A DNA stretch of 55,066 nt from Ruminococcus sp. UBA3665 (GCA_002373165.1 DFJS01000061.1:1-55066), one strand, 5' to 3'; numbered from the stretch's first letter, positions 41,373-50,068 are shown. Made by a program: numbers and translations. The notes: a model not told the origin generated them from the letters alone.

Positions 41373-41887
41373 ATTATTTTAAAAAAATGCTGTTTCCGGC
41401 AGTGCTGGCCGTTCTGCTGACAGGCTGCGGAAACAAAAGCGAAGCATCCCAGACGGCAGAATCCGTTCCGGCCGCGGAAACTTCTGCGGCGGCGGAAACA
41501 GAATTCAATATCCCGGAAAATCCTAACGCCGACCCTGATGCCGATGTGGATCTGACTACTTTAAGCAGTACCATGGTTTACAGTCAGGTAGCCGACATGA
41601 TGTATACGCCTGAAAAATATCAGGATAAAATCATCAAGGCATCCGGATTGTTCTCGGTCTATCATGATGATTCCCAGGATAAAAATTATTATGCAATTCT
41701 GATTCAGGATGCCACAGCCTGCTGTGCGCAGGGTCTGGAATTTGTCTGGGAGGGCGATCACACTTATCCGGATGATTATCCGGAAATCGGCAAGGAAATT
41801 ACTGTTATGGGCAGTTTCTCCACTTATGAAGAGGACGGCGCGACATACTGTCAGCTGCTGAATGCCGATCTTGCCGTCAACAGTTAA
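41369..41887 (+). CDS. Lipoprotein of the metal transporter operon
   Basis: 172 residues from ATG 41369 (GGAGGA before it; ATGA overlap with the permease). Lipobox LLTGC. After an Ala/Glu/Pro spacer the C-terminal ~110 residues look like a single OB-type beta domain (YQDKIIKASGLFSVYHDD, NYYAILIQDATACCAQGLEFVWEGD, GKEITVMGSFSTYEEDG). A CC pair and several Asp/Glu might bind metal. Its place as the fourth gene of the operon suggests an accessory metal-handling role; no firm family. Confidence 0.75.
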   Translation: MNYFKKMLFPAVLAVLLTGCGNKSEASQTAESVPAAETSAAAETEFNIPENPNADPDADVDLTTLSSTMVYSQVADMMYTPEKYQDKIIKASGLFSVYHDDSQDKNYYAILIQDATACCAQGLEFVWEGDHTYPDDYPEIGKEITVMGSFSTYEEDGATYCQLLNADLAVNS

Positions 41888-41892
41888 AAGCT

Positions 41893-41930
41893 CTGCTGTA
41901 TCGGGATTTCCGGTACAGCAGATTCTATTG
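41893..41930 (+). terminator. Terminator after the metal transporter operon
   Basis: CTGCTGTA / TACAGCAG stem with inner CGG / CCG pairing; the following T-rich stretch (ATTCTATTGTTATT) is weak. Confidence 0.55.
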
Positions 41931-42040
41931 TTATTAAAAAATTAACATTTTGTTCTTAAATTATTCACAAACAGGCAGAGTATGTATATTATAATTAGTA
42001 AGAATAACAGTAAATGCATGAAACACTGGAGGCTCCCTTT

Positions 42041-43702
42041 ATGAAACAAAAAAAGAAGACTCTTCCGGAACTGGAACAGGAAGATTTGGAAGAAACACAG
42101 GAAACTGACCCGGAAATCGAAGAATGGGAAACCGATATGCCGGATGCTCCCGAACCGGAACCCCCTAAAAAAGGTCTGAAAGCATTCTTTTCCAAAATTG
42201 TAAGCAGTCTTGTGGAAGAAGTCGACGACGATGACGACGAAGAAGATGACGACGAAACCGAAGAAGAAATTGAAGACGAAGAAATCGAAGAAGAGGAAGA
42301 AGCATTCGAGGAAGACTTCCCCGAAGAAGAGCCGGAAGAAGATCTCACACTTCCGCAAGAAGAGCTTCTGATCGAAATGCCGCCCCCGGTAGAACCGGAA
42401 TCGGAAGAATTTCTGCTGGATGCGCCCGAAGATATGCCGGAATTCCGCGAGGAAGCTGTGCCCGGTTATCAGCCGCCCCCAATTATTCTCGAAGAAGAAC
42501 TTCAGCCCCTGGAAGAACAGTCTGTCATCTCTATGGACGAACTTTCCGGCGGCCTGAACGATACGCTGTCGGATTATGACGAAGAGCCGGAAGAAAATCC
42601 GGAAGACGGCGAAACTAAAGACAGCACGGAATCTGACGAGGAAGAGGATGAAGAAGAGGAAGAAGAACTCAATCCCGACGGTACTCCCCAAAAAAGCTTC
42701 TTCTCGGTTGCAATTCCTGTTGCCGCCGTAGTGGCTGTTGCACTCGGATTTGCCTACTGTCTCCAGCTGGGGCTGTTCGACGAAAAGCCCGTTTACTATA
42801 TGCCCGATCTGGTCGGCAGAAGCTATTATGACCTCGGCGAAGATTATATTAATTTTGATATTCAGGTCGATCAGTCTGACTATTCTGCTTATGACAAAGA
42901 TGTCATCTATGCCCAGGATGTGCCGCCCGGAACCGAAGTCAAGCACGGCCAGACTGTGCATGTAGATCTGAGTCTCGGCTATGCCATGACTCCCGTGCCG
43001 GATGTCAAAAATTATCAGTATGCCTATGCCCAGAAGCTTCTGGAGCAGACAGGCTTTCAGACAGAAATCGTCTATGAAAAAAGCCTGAACGGCACTGCGC
43101 CGGAAAATGTCATCCGGACTGTTCCCGGCTCGAATGAAGAAGCTGTTGTCGGCTCTAAAATCACGCTGTATGTCAGCGATGGTCTGGGGGCAGACAGCGC
43201 ACAGGTACAGAATTTTACGGGAATGCTTCTGGAAGATGCCAAAAAGCTCTGCGAAATGTATGGTCTGGAAGTCGAAGCCGTCCCCTCTCCTGCTCTGGAA
43301 GCGGCCAATGTTGTCACATCACAGAGCATCGAAGCCGGTTCTTCCGTACCGTTCCATACGATTATCACGCTCACTTACAGCAGCGGCGAACAGCCTAAGG
43401 GAACCGTGCCGTATCAGGTAGATTTCCCTGCCTATGCCTCCGGCAGATTTATTCTGGATTTTATCGATAAAGACGGCAATGTCATTGCTTCCAGCGATGT
43501 CATTATTGCCGGATTCTCCGCCGGCAGCTCTGTTCCTGTAGAAGGCTACGGCTCGCAGGAAATCAAAGTCATCCTGAATAATTATACCACTAATTTACAG
43601 GCAGAACTCGGCACCTATCATTTTGATTTTACCACAGGAACTTATACTGTCCTGACCGAAGATATGCAGTCGGCATTCGAGGCCGTGGACGGCATTGCAT
43701 AA
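42041..43702 (+). CDS. PASTA-repeat membrane protein with highly acidic cytoplasmic region, no kinase domain
   Basis: 553 residues from ATG 42041, preferred because GGAGG lies eight bases upstream; an earlier in-frame ATG (42014) has no site. Residues 1-215 are extremely acidic (runs of Asp/Glu near 60-110 and 195-210) and presumably cytoplasmic. One transmembrane helix lies at about 221-242. Three PASTA-type repeats follow (about 251-313, 317-380, 385-447; for example VPDVKNYQYAYAQKLLEQTGF), then a C-terminal beta domain. PASTA repeats bind peptidoglycan fragments and normally belong to Ser/Thr kinases or PBPs; here neither is attached. Could tether or sense the wall. Confidence 0.82.
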   Translation: MKQKKKTLPELEQEDLEETQETDPEIEEWETDMPDAPEPEPPKKGLKAFFSKIVSSLVEEVDDDDDEEDDDETEEEIEDEEIEEEEEAFEEDFPEEEPEEDLTLPQEELLIEMPPPVEPESEEFLLDAPEDMPEFREEAVPGYQPPPIILEEELQPLEEQSVISMDELSGGLNDTLSDYDEEPEENPEDGETKDSTESDEEEDEEEEEELNPDGTPQKSFFSVAIPVAAVVAVALGFAYCLQLGLFDEKPVYYMPDLVGRSYYDLGEDYINFDIQVDQSDYSAYDKDVIYAQDVPPGTEVKHGQTVHVDLSLGYAMTPVPDVKNYQYAYAQKLLEQTGFQTEIVYEKSLNGTAPENVIRTVPGSNEEAVVGSKITLYVSDGLGADSAQVQNFTGMLLEDAKKLCEMYGLEVEAVPSPALEAANVVTSQSIEAGSSVPFHTIITLTYSSGEQPKGTVPYQVDFPAYASGRFILDFIDKDGNVIASSDVIIAGFSAGSSVPVEGYGSQEIKVILNNYTTNLQAELGTYHFDFTTGTYTVLTEDMQSAFEAVDGIA

Positions 43703-43717
43703 GCCCTGCTCCGGAAA

Positions 43718-43750
43718 CAAAAAACCCCTGATTCACATCAGGGGCTTTTT
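43718..43750. terminator. Bidirectional terminator
   Basis: CCCCTGAT / ATCAGGGG stem, loop TCAC, A-run before and T5 after; between the PASTA gene and the converging small gene. Confidence 0.9.
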
Positions 43751-43763
43751 GTCTAAGTATTTA

Positions 43764-44069
43764 TCAGGATTTGAACTTGTTCTGATTCTGATTCTGATTT
43801 TTGGATTTCTGAAACAGCTTCAGATCATATTCCTTTTCCACATAAGCGAGCATTCTGAGTGCTCTGGAGCGGATATTCTGCTGGCGGCATTTTCTGGATT
43901 TTCTGAACAGATACGCCACGGGTCTGCCGCAGGCATATTCCTGATAAATGGGCTGGGAATGATAGTTTGTCGAGAACAGATAAATTTCTTCGGCATCTGC
44001 CATCAGATAGAAATTCAGCTTGTCCTGTTCCTGGGTACAAAACACCTTGGCGTTCACGTTTTTTCTCAT
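43764..44069 (-). CDS. Small basic hypothetical protein
   Basis: 101 residues, AAGGAGG before ATG 44069. N-terminal part with beta strands and aromatics (KLNFYLMADAEEIYLFSTNYHSQPIY); C-terminal part basic and helical with a repetitive tail (KSKNQNQNQNKFKS). No family recognised. It has its own consensus promoter and a ~180-base leader, which is long for such a gene, and a terminator after it, so it is a separate unit. Confidence 0.7.
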   Translation of the reverse strand: MRKNVNAKVFCTQEQDKLNFYLMADAEEIYLFSTNYHSQPIYQEYACGRPVAYLFRKSRKCRQQNIRSRALRMLAYVEKEYDLKLFQKSKNQNQNQNKFKS

Positions 44070-44255
44070 CGTAATTCCTCCTTGATGATATAAAAAATAC
44101 TTTCGGGATACGGGAATCTGTAAGAATTGTGTAATAAACGGAGCTGTCCAGCGTGTCTGTGAAGCAGTAATTTGTAAATTTAAATTATTTTGGGGTGAAA
44201 AACGACCTCATTTCTGTATAGTTTAGATAGGTGTTTAGAAAAATAGCTTGTTTCT

Positions 44256-44284
44256 ATTATAGCACAGTTTAAAAAATTTGTCAA
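44256..44284 (-). promoter_or_regulatory. Promoter of the small hypothetical gene at 43764
   Basis: Minus strand TTGACA, 17 nt ending TGTGC, TATAAT. Confidence 0.85.
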
Positions 44285-44378
44285 GTATTTTTTAAAAAAA
44301 GAATTATTTTTTTAATTCATGTTGAAAAATGAATTTTTTGTGAAATTTTCTGTTTTTGTGAAATCTTCCAAAAAAAGC

Positions 44379-44407
44379 TTGACAAATTGTCAGCAACGTG
44401 ATAGAAT
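44379..44407 (+). promoter_or_regulatory. Promoter of the condensation/carrier/ligase cluster
   Basis: TTGACA, 17 nt ending GTGA, TAGAAT, followed by the CAGGT/ACCTG dyad about 11 bases after the -10 box. Confidence 0.8.
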
Positions 44408-44474
44408 GATGATAATACAGGTGCTGACCTGTTGACTCTTCAAAAAAATTAAAATTATCATGGAGGGATTTCCT

Positions 44475-45881
44475 ATGGAAAAAATTATTGGCGGCGTTAA
44501 GCGCGACTGTTACCCCGTCACCCCGGCGCAGATGGTACACATGTACACATTGCAGCTTAGTCCTTCGGACGAAATTGTCAACATCGGAACCGGACAGTTT
44601 TTTCAGTTTGAAATGAATATTGCCGCTCTGCGTGAAGCACTCAACCGTGCCATTGAACGCTGTGAATCCATGCGCCTGCGCCTGTGGAGAGATCCTGAAA
44701 CAGGAGAGCTGTGGCAGTATGTGATGCCTTATCAGAACCAGCATTTTGAATATTATGATTTCTCTGCCTGGGAAGAGGCCAAGGCACACGAAGTCATGCA
44801 GAAATGGACTTCTCAGCCGTTTGATACTTACCGCGGCGATCTTTCCAGAATTGTGATTGTCTCCATGCCAAACGGCTACAACGGCTATTATCTGAACGTG
44901 CATCATGTATGCATGGATTCTTCTTCGGTTATCACGTTTACCAAAGATGTCCTGTCTATTTACTGCTATCTGATGTACAACATGCCGTACCCGTCCCCAA
45001 TGACTTCTTATATCGAATCTATCAAAAAAGATATGGAATACGAAGGCAGCAAGAAACAGGCCCGCGATACTGCTTACTGGCACGGCAAATTTGCCGAACC
45101 CGAACCCATGTATACAGATTTTACCGGCTTTGGCAGATTGCAGCAGCTCCGTCAGAAAAACGGCAATCCCAATCAGAGATGGGGTTTGCTTCCTACTCCC
45201 GATGCCCAGGGCAATACGATTGTATATGAACTCAGCAAAGAGTCAACAGATAAAATTCTGAATTTTGCCGAACAGCATAATTTTCCGGTCAGCGTGGTGA
45301 TTCTCCATGCCATCCGGACTGTGCTTTCCAAATTCAATCATAACGAAAAGGATATTACAATCAAGAATTTTGTCAGCAGACGTTCTACCGTACTCAATAA
45401 AAAATGCGGCGGGGTCAGAATGAACTGTTTCCCTCTGCGCACGATTGTAGAGCCGACTGCCACGGTACTGGAATCCATGCAGATTATCAAGAAAGAACAG
45501 CAGGATATGTTCCTTCATGCCGATTATCCGACACTGCGCTGCTATTACGAACAGAGAATGCATTACGGCGGCGCAGAGGGTGCTGTTTATGAAAGCGTTG
45601 CCTTTACCTATCAGCCGGCCAGCTCCAAAAGTCTGGTGCCGTACCTGAAAGATATCGGCTTCAAGAGCAGATGGTACACCAGCGGCCGTCAGCCTATGCC
45701 TATGTACATCACGGCAATGCACCGTCCCGGCGACGGCGGCCTGAATTTCTATTTCGGCTACCAGACCGCCAGTGCTTCTCCGGAAGAAATTGAATTTCTG
45801 TATTATTTTACCGGCCGTGTGCTGTTCCGCAGCATTGAAAATCCGGACAAGACCGTGCAGGAAATTATTGATATGACCTGA
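44475..45881 (+). CDS. Condensation-domain-like acyltransferase
   Basis: 468 residues from ATG 44475 (GGAGGG seven bases upstream). H143-HVCMD148 is the HHxxxD active-site motif of NRPS condensation domains and the related CoA-dependent acyltransferases. The N-terminal YPVTPAQMVHMYTLQL resembles the C1 motif of condensation domains, and AIERCESMRLRLW and NGYNGYYLNVHH fit the N-lobe; the C-lobe contains SVVILHAIRTVLSKFN and RMNCFPLR. It should join an acyl or aminoacyl group carried on the neighbouring carrier protein to a nucleophile. It is a stand-alone domain in a three-gene operon with a carrier protein and an AMP-ligase. Confidence 0.82.
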   Translation: MEKIIGGVKRDCYPVTPAQMVHMYTLQLSPSDEIVNIGTGQFFQFEMNIAALREALNRAIERCESMRLRLWRDPETGELWQYVMPYQNQHFEYYDFSAWEEAKAHEVMQKWTSQPFDTYRGDLSRIVIVSMPNGYNGYYLNVHHVCMDSSSVITFTKDVLSIYCYLMYNMPYPSPMTSYIESIKKDMEYEGSKKQARDTAYWHGKFAEPEPMYTDFTGFGRLQQLRQKNGNPNQRWGLLPTPDAQGNTIVYELSKESTDKILNFAEQHNFPVSVVILHAIRTVLSKFNHNEKDITIKNFVSRRSTVLNKKCGGVRMNCFPLRTIVEPTATVLESMQIIKKEQQDMFLHADYPTLRCYYEQRMHYGGAEGAVYESVAFTYQPASSKSLVPYLKDIGFKSRWYTSGRQPMPMYITAMHRPGDGGLNFYFGYQTASASPEEIEFLYYFTGRVLFRSIENPDKTVQEIIDMT

Positions 45882-45916
45882 ATGCTATGATTTTATTTTT
45901 ATGGAGGTAATCTGTC

Positions 45917-46144
45917 ATGTTTGAAAAAGTAAAAGAATTAATCTGCAATTATGTAGAAATCGACCCGGAAGAAATTGAAGAATCTTCCCGTTTTTCCGAA
46001 GACCTGGGCTTTAATTCCTATGATTTTGTCTCTATGCTGGGCGATGCCGAGGAAGAACTGGATCTGGAAATTGATCAGGAAGAAGCTTCCCGGACTAAAA
46101 CAGTCGGTGAACTTATCGCTTATCTGGAGGGAATTTCTAAATGA
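45917..46144 (+). CDS. Acyl/peptidyl carrier protein
   Basis: 75 residues, acidic, with the phosphopantetheine attachment site G31-FNSYDF (Ser34). The usual DSL is NSY here. Four-helix carrier architecture is recognisable (VKELICNYVEIDPEEI, SRFSEDL, DAEEELDLEIDQEEA, TVGELIAYLEGI). GGAGG before the ATG. It overlaps the ligase gene by ATGA. It should carry the substrate activated by the ligase to the condensation enzyme after modification by a phosphopantetheinyl transferase encoded elsewhere. Confidence 0.88.
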   Translation: MFEKVKELICNYVEIDPEEIEESSRFSEDLGFNSYDFVSMLGDAEEELDLEIDQEEASRTKTVGELIAYLEGISK

Positions 46145-47643
46145 AAACTGTCAGCACACTCAAGAATTTAGTCTATTATGCCGACGAACGCTTTCAGGAT
46201 GAATTTTTCACAAACGAAATTGTAAAAAAAGAAATTGTCAGACACAGCTATCATCAGTTCCGTGAGGACTGCGATGCACTGGCCGTCTGGATTCAGGAAC
46301 AGTTTCCGGCACAGAGAATTCATGCGGCACTTGTGGGCACAACAAGCTATCTGTATCTGAACGCATGGTTCGGCATTCAGTGTGCGGACTGCGTTTCCGT
46401 GCCGCTGGATGCCGCCAACAATACTGCGCATATTGCTGACGAAATCAACCGTTCGGACAGTGTGATTGTCTTTCTGGATGACAAACATGCCAAAGATGCG
46501 GAAGAATTCCGGAAACTCTGCCCGGCTGTGAAATATTTCATTCCGCTTTCCAAAATTCCGGAACTGGTGCAGAACTATGCCGGAAAAACGCCTTCCGGAG
46601 AGCCAAAACCGGGAGATCTTGCGGCAATTCTGTTCACTTCCGGCACAACCGGCCAGAGCAAGGGCGTTATGTTAAGCAATGCCAATCTGATTGATAATAC
46701 TACCTGCGAACCGGACCTGAACTATCACGGCAACAAGCGGCTGACTGTACTGCCTGTACATCATGTTTTCTGTTTTACCTGCGATATTCTCTGTGCGCTG
46801 TGGTACGGCCGTTCGCTCTGCATCAACGATTCTATGATGAGAATTCTCCGGAATCTGAAGCTCTTTCAGCCTACCGATGCGACATTTGTCCCCATGATTT
46901 CCGCCTCGATTCTGAACCGCATGAAACAGATGGCCGAAACAAACCCGGATAAACTTGCTGTAGGCAAAGAGGTATTCGGCGAAAATTTCAGTATTATTTA
47001 TTCCGGCGGCGCGTATCTCAGTCCGGAAATTATCCGGGGTTTCCGGGAATTCGGCATTGAGATTGCCCAGGGCTACGGCATGACGGAATGCTCGCCCCGT
47101 ATCTGTACAGGTGTAAAAAACTGTCCGTACCCGGAATCTGTCGGACGGATTGTCCCCGGCTGTCAGGTAAAAATCACGGACGAAAGCGAAATCTGGGTCA
47201 AAAGCCCTTCTGTGATGATGGGATATTATCATAATCCGGAAGAAACAGAAAAATCTCTGACTTCTGACGGCTGGCTCCGCACGGGCGATCTGGGCTGGCA
47301 GGACAGCGCTGGCTATTTATATATCACAGGCCGCAAGAAAAACCTGATTATTCTTTCCAACGGCGAAAACGTCTCTCCGGAAGAGATTGAAAATCAGTTT
47401 GCTTATTTTACGCCTGTCAAAGAAATTGTTGTCTATGCCGAAGACGGTCAGATCATCGCCGAGGTGTTCCCGGATCCGGAATATGAATCTGAAAACATAC
47501 AGGCTGAAATTCAGGCTAAAATTGACGAAATCAATCTGACATTTCCGCCGGCAAAGCGCATTGTGAAGCTGGTTATCCGTGAAAAAGAATTTCCGAAGAC
47601 GGCTTCCCGTAAAATCATCCGTGCAAAAATTCACGAAGCATAA
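46141..47643 (+). CDS. AMP-forming acyl- or amino-acid ligase
   Basis: 500 residues of the ANL superfamily. P-loop LFTSGTTGQSKGVM (164-177), VLPVHHVF, the A5-like GYGMTE, GWLRTGDLGWQD (A7/A8 hinge with the invariant Asp), GRKKNLIILSNGENVSPEEIE, and the C-terminal KTASRKIIR with the catalytic Lys. It adenylates a carboxylic acid and loads it onto the pantetheine arm of the carrier. Its length and motifs are closer to fatty-acyl ligases than to NRPS adenylation domains, so the substrate may be a fatty or aryl acid; specificity cannot be read here. Confidence 0.88.
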   Translation: MKTVSTLKNLVYYADERFQDEFFTNEIVKKEIVRHSYHQFREDCDALAVWIQEQFPAQRIHAALVGTTSYLYLNAWFGIQCADCVSVPLDAANNTAHIADEINRSDSVIVFLDDKHAKDAEEFRKLCPAVKYFIPLSKIPELVQNYAGKTPSGEPKPGDLAAILFTSGTTGQSKGVMLSNANLIDNTTCEPDLNYHGNKRLTVLPVHHVFCFTCDILCALWYGRSLCINDSMMRILRNLKLFQPTDATFVPMISASILNRMKQMAETNPDKLAVGKEVFGENFSIIYSGGAYLSPEIIRGFREFGIEIAQGYGMTECSPRICTGVKNCPYPESVGRIVPGCQVKITDESEIWVKSPSVMMGYYHNPEETEKSLTSDGWLRTGDLGWQDSAGYLYITGRKKNLIILSNGENVSPEEIENQFAYFTPVKEIVVYAEDGQIIAEVFPDPEYESENIQAEIQAKIDEINLTFPPAKRIVKLVIREKEFPKTASRKIIRAKIHEA

Positions 47644-47650
47644 TCTGAAA

Positions 47651-47687
47651 AAATACTCTCCGGCAGTTCCGGAGAGTATTTGTTTTT
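47651..47687 (+). terminator. Terminator of the condensation/carrier/ligase operon
   Basis: Perfect 13-bp stem AAATACTCTCCGG / CCGGAGAGTATTT, loop CAGTT, followed by TGTTTTT. Confidence 0.92.
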
Positions 47688-47912
47688 CATTTCTCCCATT
47701 TAAGAAAAGTGTTCCTGCGATAAATCAGAATTTACAGTATAAATATTTGTATATAATTAGTTAGTTTTGGAGATTATGCAGACTATGCAGGGTTTACTAT
47801 CCCTTCGCACGAAAAATATATTTTTAAAAAAATATAAAAGGGTACTGTATGACCCTGCATACCCTGCATTTGTTATCATACTATTTGATAAAATAATTGC
47901 CGTTCCGGATTT

Positions 47913-47930
47913 TGTATCCTCGAGGATACA
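47913..47930. repeat. Perfect 18-base palindrome
   Basis: TGTATCCTCGAGGATACA reads identically on both strands. Such length without a gap is rare by chance and suggests a dimeric DNA-binding site or the trace of a recombination site. Confidence 0.7.
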
Positions 47931-48091
47931 TTTTCAGTCAGCGGGGAGGGGGGGACGGCTGAATCTATACTCTCTATATAAATTACTTTTCTCTTTTTTT
48001 ATTTAGCAGGGATATACAGACCCTCCCCCCATCCCCGTTTTATGAACTAAAGCGTTAAATTCCGATTTATCTTAACAATACAATTTCTAAT

Positions 48092-48946
48092 TTAATTTTC
48101 ATTAATCCATGCAAGAATCAGAGCATTTTTCCCCAGATGGGAAGTAATGGTGCATCCGGCGCGTATGATATGAATATGTTCAAAACTTGTCAGATTCTGT
48201 ATTTCTGTCCTGCAATCTTCCAGAAAGCCGTTGCTCAGGCCGGTATGGCCAATCATCAGATGTTTTTTCTCTGCACGAATCCCCTTGAGGCTTTCCTGAA
48301 TAAAAGTCTTTGCGCTGTTTTCAAACTTACCGCGGTATTTTTTGCCGGCTTTCAGAGTGCCTTCAGAATTATCTACATACAGGCTGGGCTTGATATTGAA
48401 CAATCCGGCCATAAAAGCAGAAAGCATGGAAGCACGGCCGCCTTTATACAAAAATTCCATCTCGTCGATCAGAAACGGTTCCTGAAGCTTTTTGACAATT
48501 TGTCTGGATTTTGCAATAATTTCTTCTGCACTGCTGCCTCCCCGGAGCATTTCAGCCGCACGAAGCACCAGAAGGCCGCCTGCCACCGAGGCTGTTTTCG
48601 AATCAATGACAGTCACTTTCCTGAACTGTTCCGCAGCGGCCTGGGCGTTTTCATATGACCTGGACATTCCGCCGCTCATTGCAAAATGAATGATAGTATA
48701 GCCCATATGCACCAGTCTTGTAAAAAACTGGAAAGCCTGCTGCATAGAAGGCGCAGACGTAGTGGCAAGATCATCTGTACGGTCGTGATAACTGAGAATA
48801 TCATCCGGCGAAGCTTCTTCCATATCCAGCAGTTCCTCACCGTCCATTTTTACAATCATCGGCAATACCCTGATATTATATTCCTTGATCAGATCAAGAC
48901 TCAGATCCAGTGCGCTGTCACAGGTAATTACAATTTTTTCTTCCAT
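48092..48946 (-). CDS. DegV-family fatty acid-binding protein
   Basis: 284 residues. DegV pattern: ITCDSALDLSLDLIKEYNI with the first Ser, DLATTSAPSMQQAFQFF with the conserved TSxPS lipid-headgroup loop, HFAMSGGMSRSYENAQAA, VIDSKTASVAGGLLVL and the final helix. DegV (FakB-like) proteins bind fatty acids and present them to a FakA kinase for phospholipid synthesis. No FakA is nearby. AAAGGGG ribosome site. Confidence 0.9.
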   Translation of the reverse strand: MEEKIVITCDSALDLSLDLIKEYNIRVLPMIVKMDGEELLDMEEASPDDILSYHDRTDDLATTSAPSMQQAFQFFTRLVHMGYTIIHFAMSGGMSRSYENAQAAAEQFRKVTVIDSKTASVAGGLLVLRAAEMLRGGSSAEEIIAKSRQIVKKLQEPFLIDEMEFLYKGGRASMLSAFMAGLFNIKPSLYVDNSEGTLKAGKKYRGKFENSAKTFIQESLKGIRAEKKHLMIGHTGLSNGFLEDCRTEIQNLTSFEHIHIIRAGCTITSHLGKNALILAWINEN

Positions 48947-48985
48947 AATAATAGAACCCCTTTCAGGAATGTTTTTGTCAAATTT

Positions 48986-49014
48986 ATTATAGCATAGTTA
49001 TGATATCTTGTCAA
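48986..49014 (-). promoter_or_regulatory. Promoter of the degV gene
   Basis: Minus strand TTGACA, 17 nt ending ATGC, TATAAT. Confidence 0.85.
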
Positions 49015-49151
49015 GGCAGAAGCAGAATTTTCCTTAAAACCTGCAAAAACAGCTGCTGTCTTTTGTGCATTCTATCTAAAAAATTCCCATTTGTGGATCA
49101 TTTAATCTGAACAAAAAATATATTGCTTCCTGCTCATTTTTTAGAAAATCA

Positions 49152-49183
49152 TAATAAAAAAATCCGGCGGAAACCGCCGGATT
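49152..49183 (-). terminator. Terminator of the PARG-like gene
   Basis: AATCCGGCGG / CCGCCGGATT stem, three-base loop; on the minus strand T7 follows. Confidence 0.9.
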
Positions 49184-49190
49184 GCTCTTA

Positions 49191-50042
49191 TCAGGCCCCG
49201 AATACTGTCTTGAATGCATCAAAATTCTGTGTTTCTCTGGGCGTATGGAACACAGCAAACTCGATATGCAGAAATCTGTCTTTGAATTCTTTTTCGTTCA
49301 GGACTTCTCTGTAAACCTGCGCCACTACTCTGGGATTATTCCGGAACGCACCGCATCCGAACGCACCCAGAACCAGGACATCGTCATGATTGGCGGCCGC
49401 AACGGCAAGCATCTGCCGGGCGCGGCTTCTGTGCAGATCGGCCAGTTCTTTATCAGACAGCTGAACAGCCGTTCCTTTGCCGGGGTTCATGGCATTATAG
49501 GGATTTGGCCGGAGATTCGGCGCGGCCACTGTCAGCACGTCTACTTTGCAGAACTTGTCCGCCGGAAGGCGTTCCGGCAGATCGTCATCGCTTTTGATGA
49601 TAAGCACATCCGGCGAATAGATACAGGCATCGGTATAAGTCACATCGTGACGTTCTCTGTGGAAGTGATAATAATTCTGCCACAGATCGCTTCTTGTCAG
49701 ACAAGGATACAGTGTGGAGCAGCGGCAGAGGCATTCTTCCTGCGCACGGGAACCTTTTGTGACACCGCCGCCGGGATTGGTAGCCGATGCAAAATTATGC
49801 ACGGCAATTCTGGCATCCGGGTATTCATTCCGGAGCCGGAAAGCCGCCTGAAAAGAACGTTCTCCGGAAACATGAATTTTTGTATTTCTGGGAATCAGTG
49901 CAGGCATATCGGGGCAGTCGCTGGCCTGATACAGCTGTGTATGACTGACAGAGAATCTCACAGCCTTTTGCAGTTCCGGGTCTTTTTTAGTCCAGTCCAT
50001 AGTGTCATTGAAAATTTTAATTAATTCAAAACGAACATCCAT
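49191..50042 (-). CDS. Bacterial-type poly(ADP-ribose) glycohydrolase-like protein (TIGR02452 family)
   Basis: 283 residues. The macrodomain signature of microbial PARG is clear: HNFASATNPGGGVTKGSRAQEECL, with GGG at 91-93 and the catalytic QEE at 101-103, then CSTLYPCL and VLVLGAFGCGAFRNNP. It should remove ADP-ribose from proteins or nucleic acids in the cytoplasm. It is a single gene with its own terminator; GAGGTGA precedes the start. A TATAAT (50063-50068) upstream lacks a -35 box because an inserted element begins there. Confidence 0.88.
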   Translation of the reverse strand: MDVRFELIKIFNDTMDWTKKDPELQKAVRFSVSHTQLYQASDCPDMPALIPRNTKIHVSGERSFQAAFRLRNEYPDARIAVHNFASATNPGGGVTKGSRAQEECLCRCSTLYPCLTRSDLWQNYYHFHRERHDVTYTDACIYSPDVLIIKSDDDLPERLPADKFCKVDVLTVAAPNLRPNPYNAMNPGKGTAVQLSDKELADLHRSRARQMLAVAAANHDDVLVLGAFGCGAFRNNPRVVAQVYREVLNEKEFKDRFLHIEFAVFHTPRETQNFDAFKTVFGA

Positions 50043-50068
50043 AAAAATATCACCTCATTTTTATTATA

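Larger units (their letters stand above)
44070..44474. other. AT-rich intergenic region with divergent promoters
   Basis: About 400 bases without a gene. It holds a leftward promoter (44256-44284), a rightward promoter (44379-44407), a small dyad CAGGT-GCTG-ACCTG (44418-44431) near the rightward transcription start that could be an operator, and very AT-rich DNA between. The leftward leader (44070-44250) shows no clear aptamer. Confidence 0.6.
47644..48091. other. Structured non-coding region
   Basis: About 450 bases after the cluster terminator, with no convincing gene (reading frames lack ribosome sites). It contains repeats of GCAGGGT / ACCCTGCAT around 47783-47872, a perfect 18-base palindrome at 47913-47930, and a G-run block (47943-47958) facing a complementary C-run block (48021-48036). 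Composition differs sharply from neighbours (long A/T tracts beside G7 and C6 runs). It may be a remnant of a mobile or phage-derived replication region. Confidence 0.5.

Noticed and set aside
41941..42000. A promoter before the PASTA gene (TATAAT at 41990-41995)
   Set aside because: The -10 box is good but no -35 hexamer stands at 16-18 bases, so I did not list it as a feature.
47767..48006. A 79-residue reading frame in the structured non-coding region
   Set aside because: No ribosome site, and it is built of the A/T tracts and repeats; not a believable protein.
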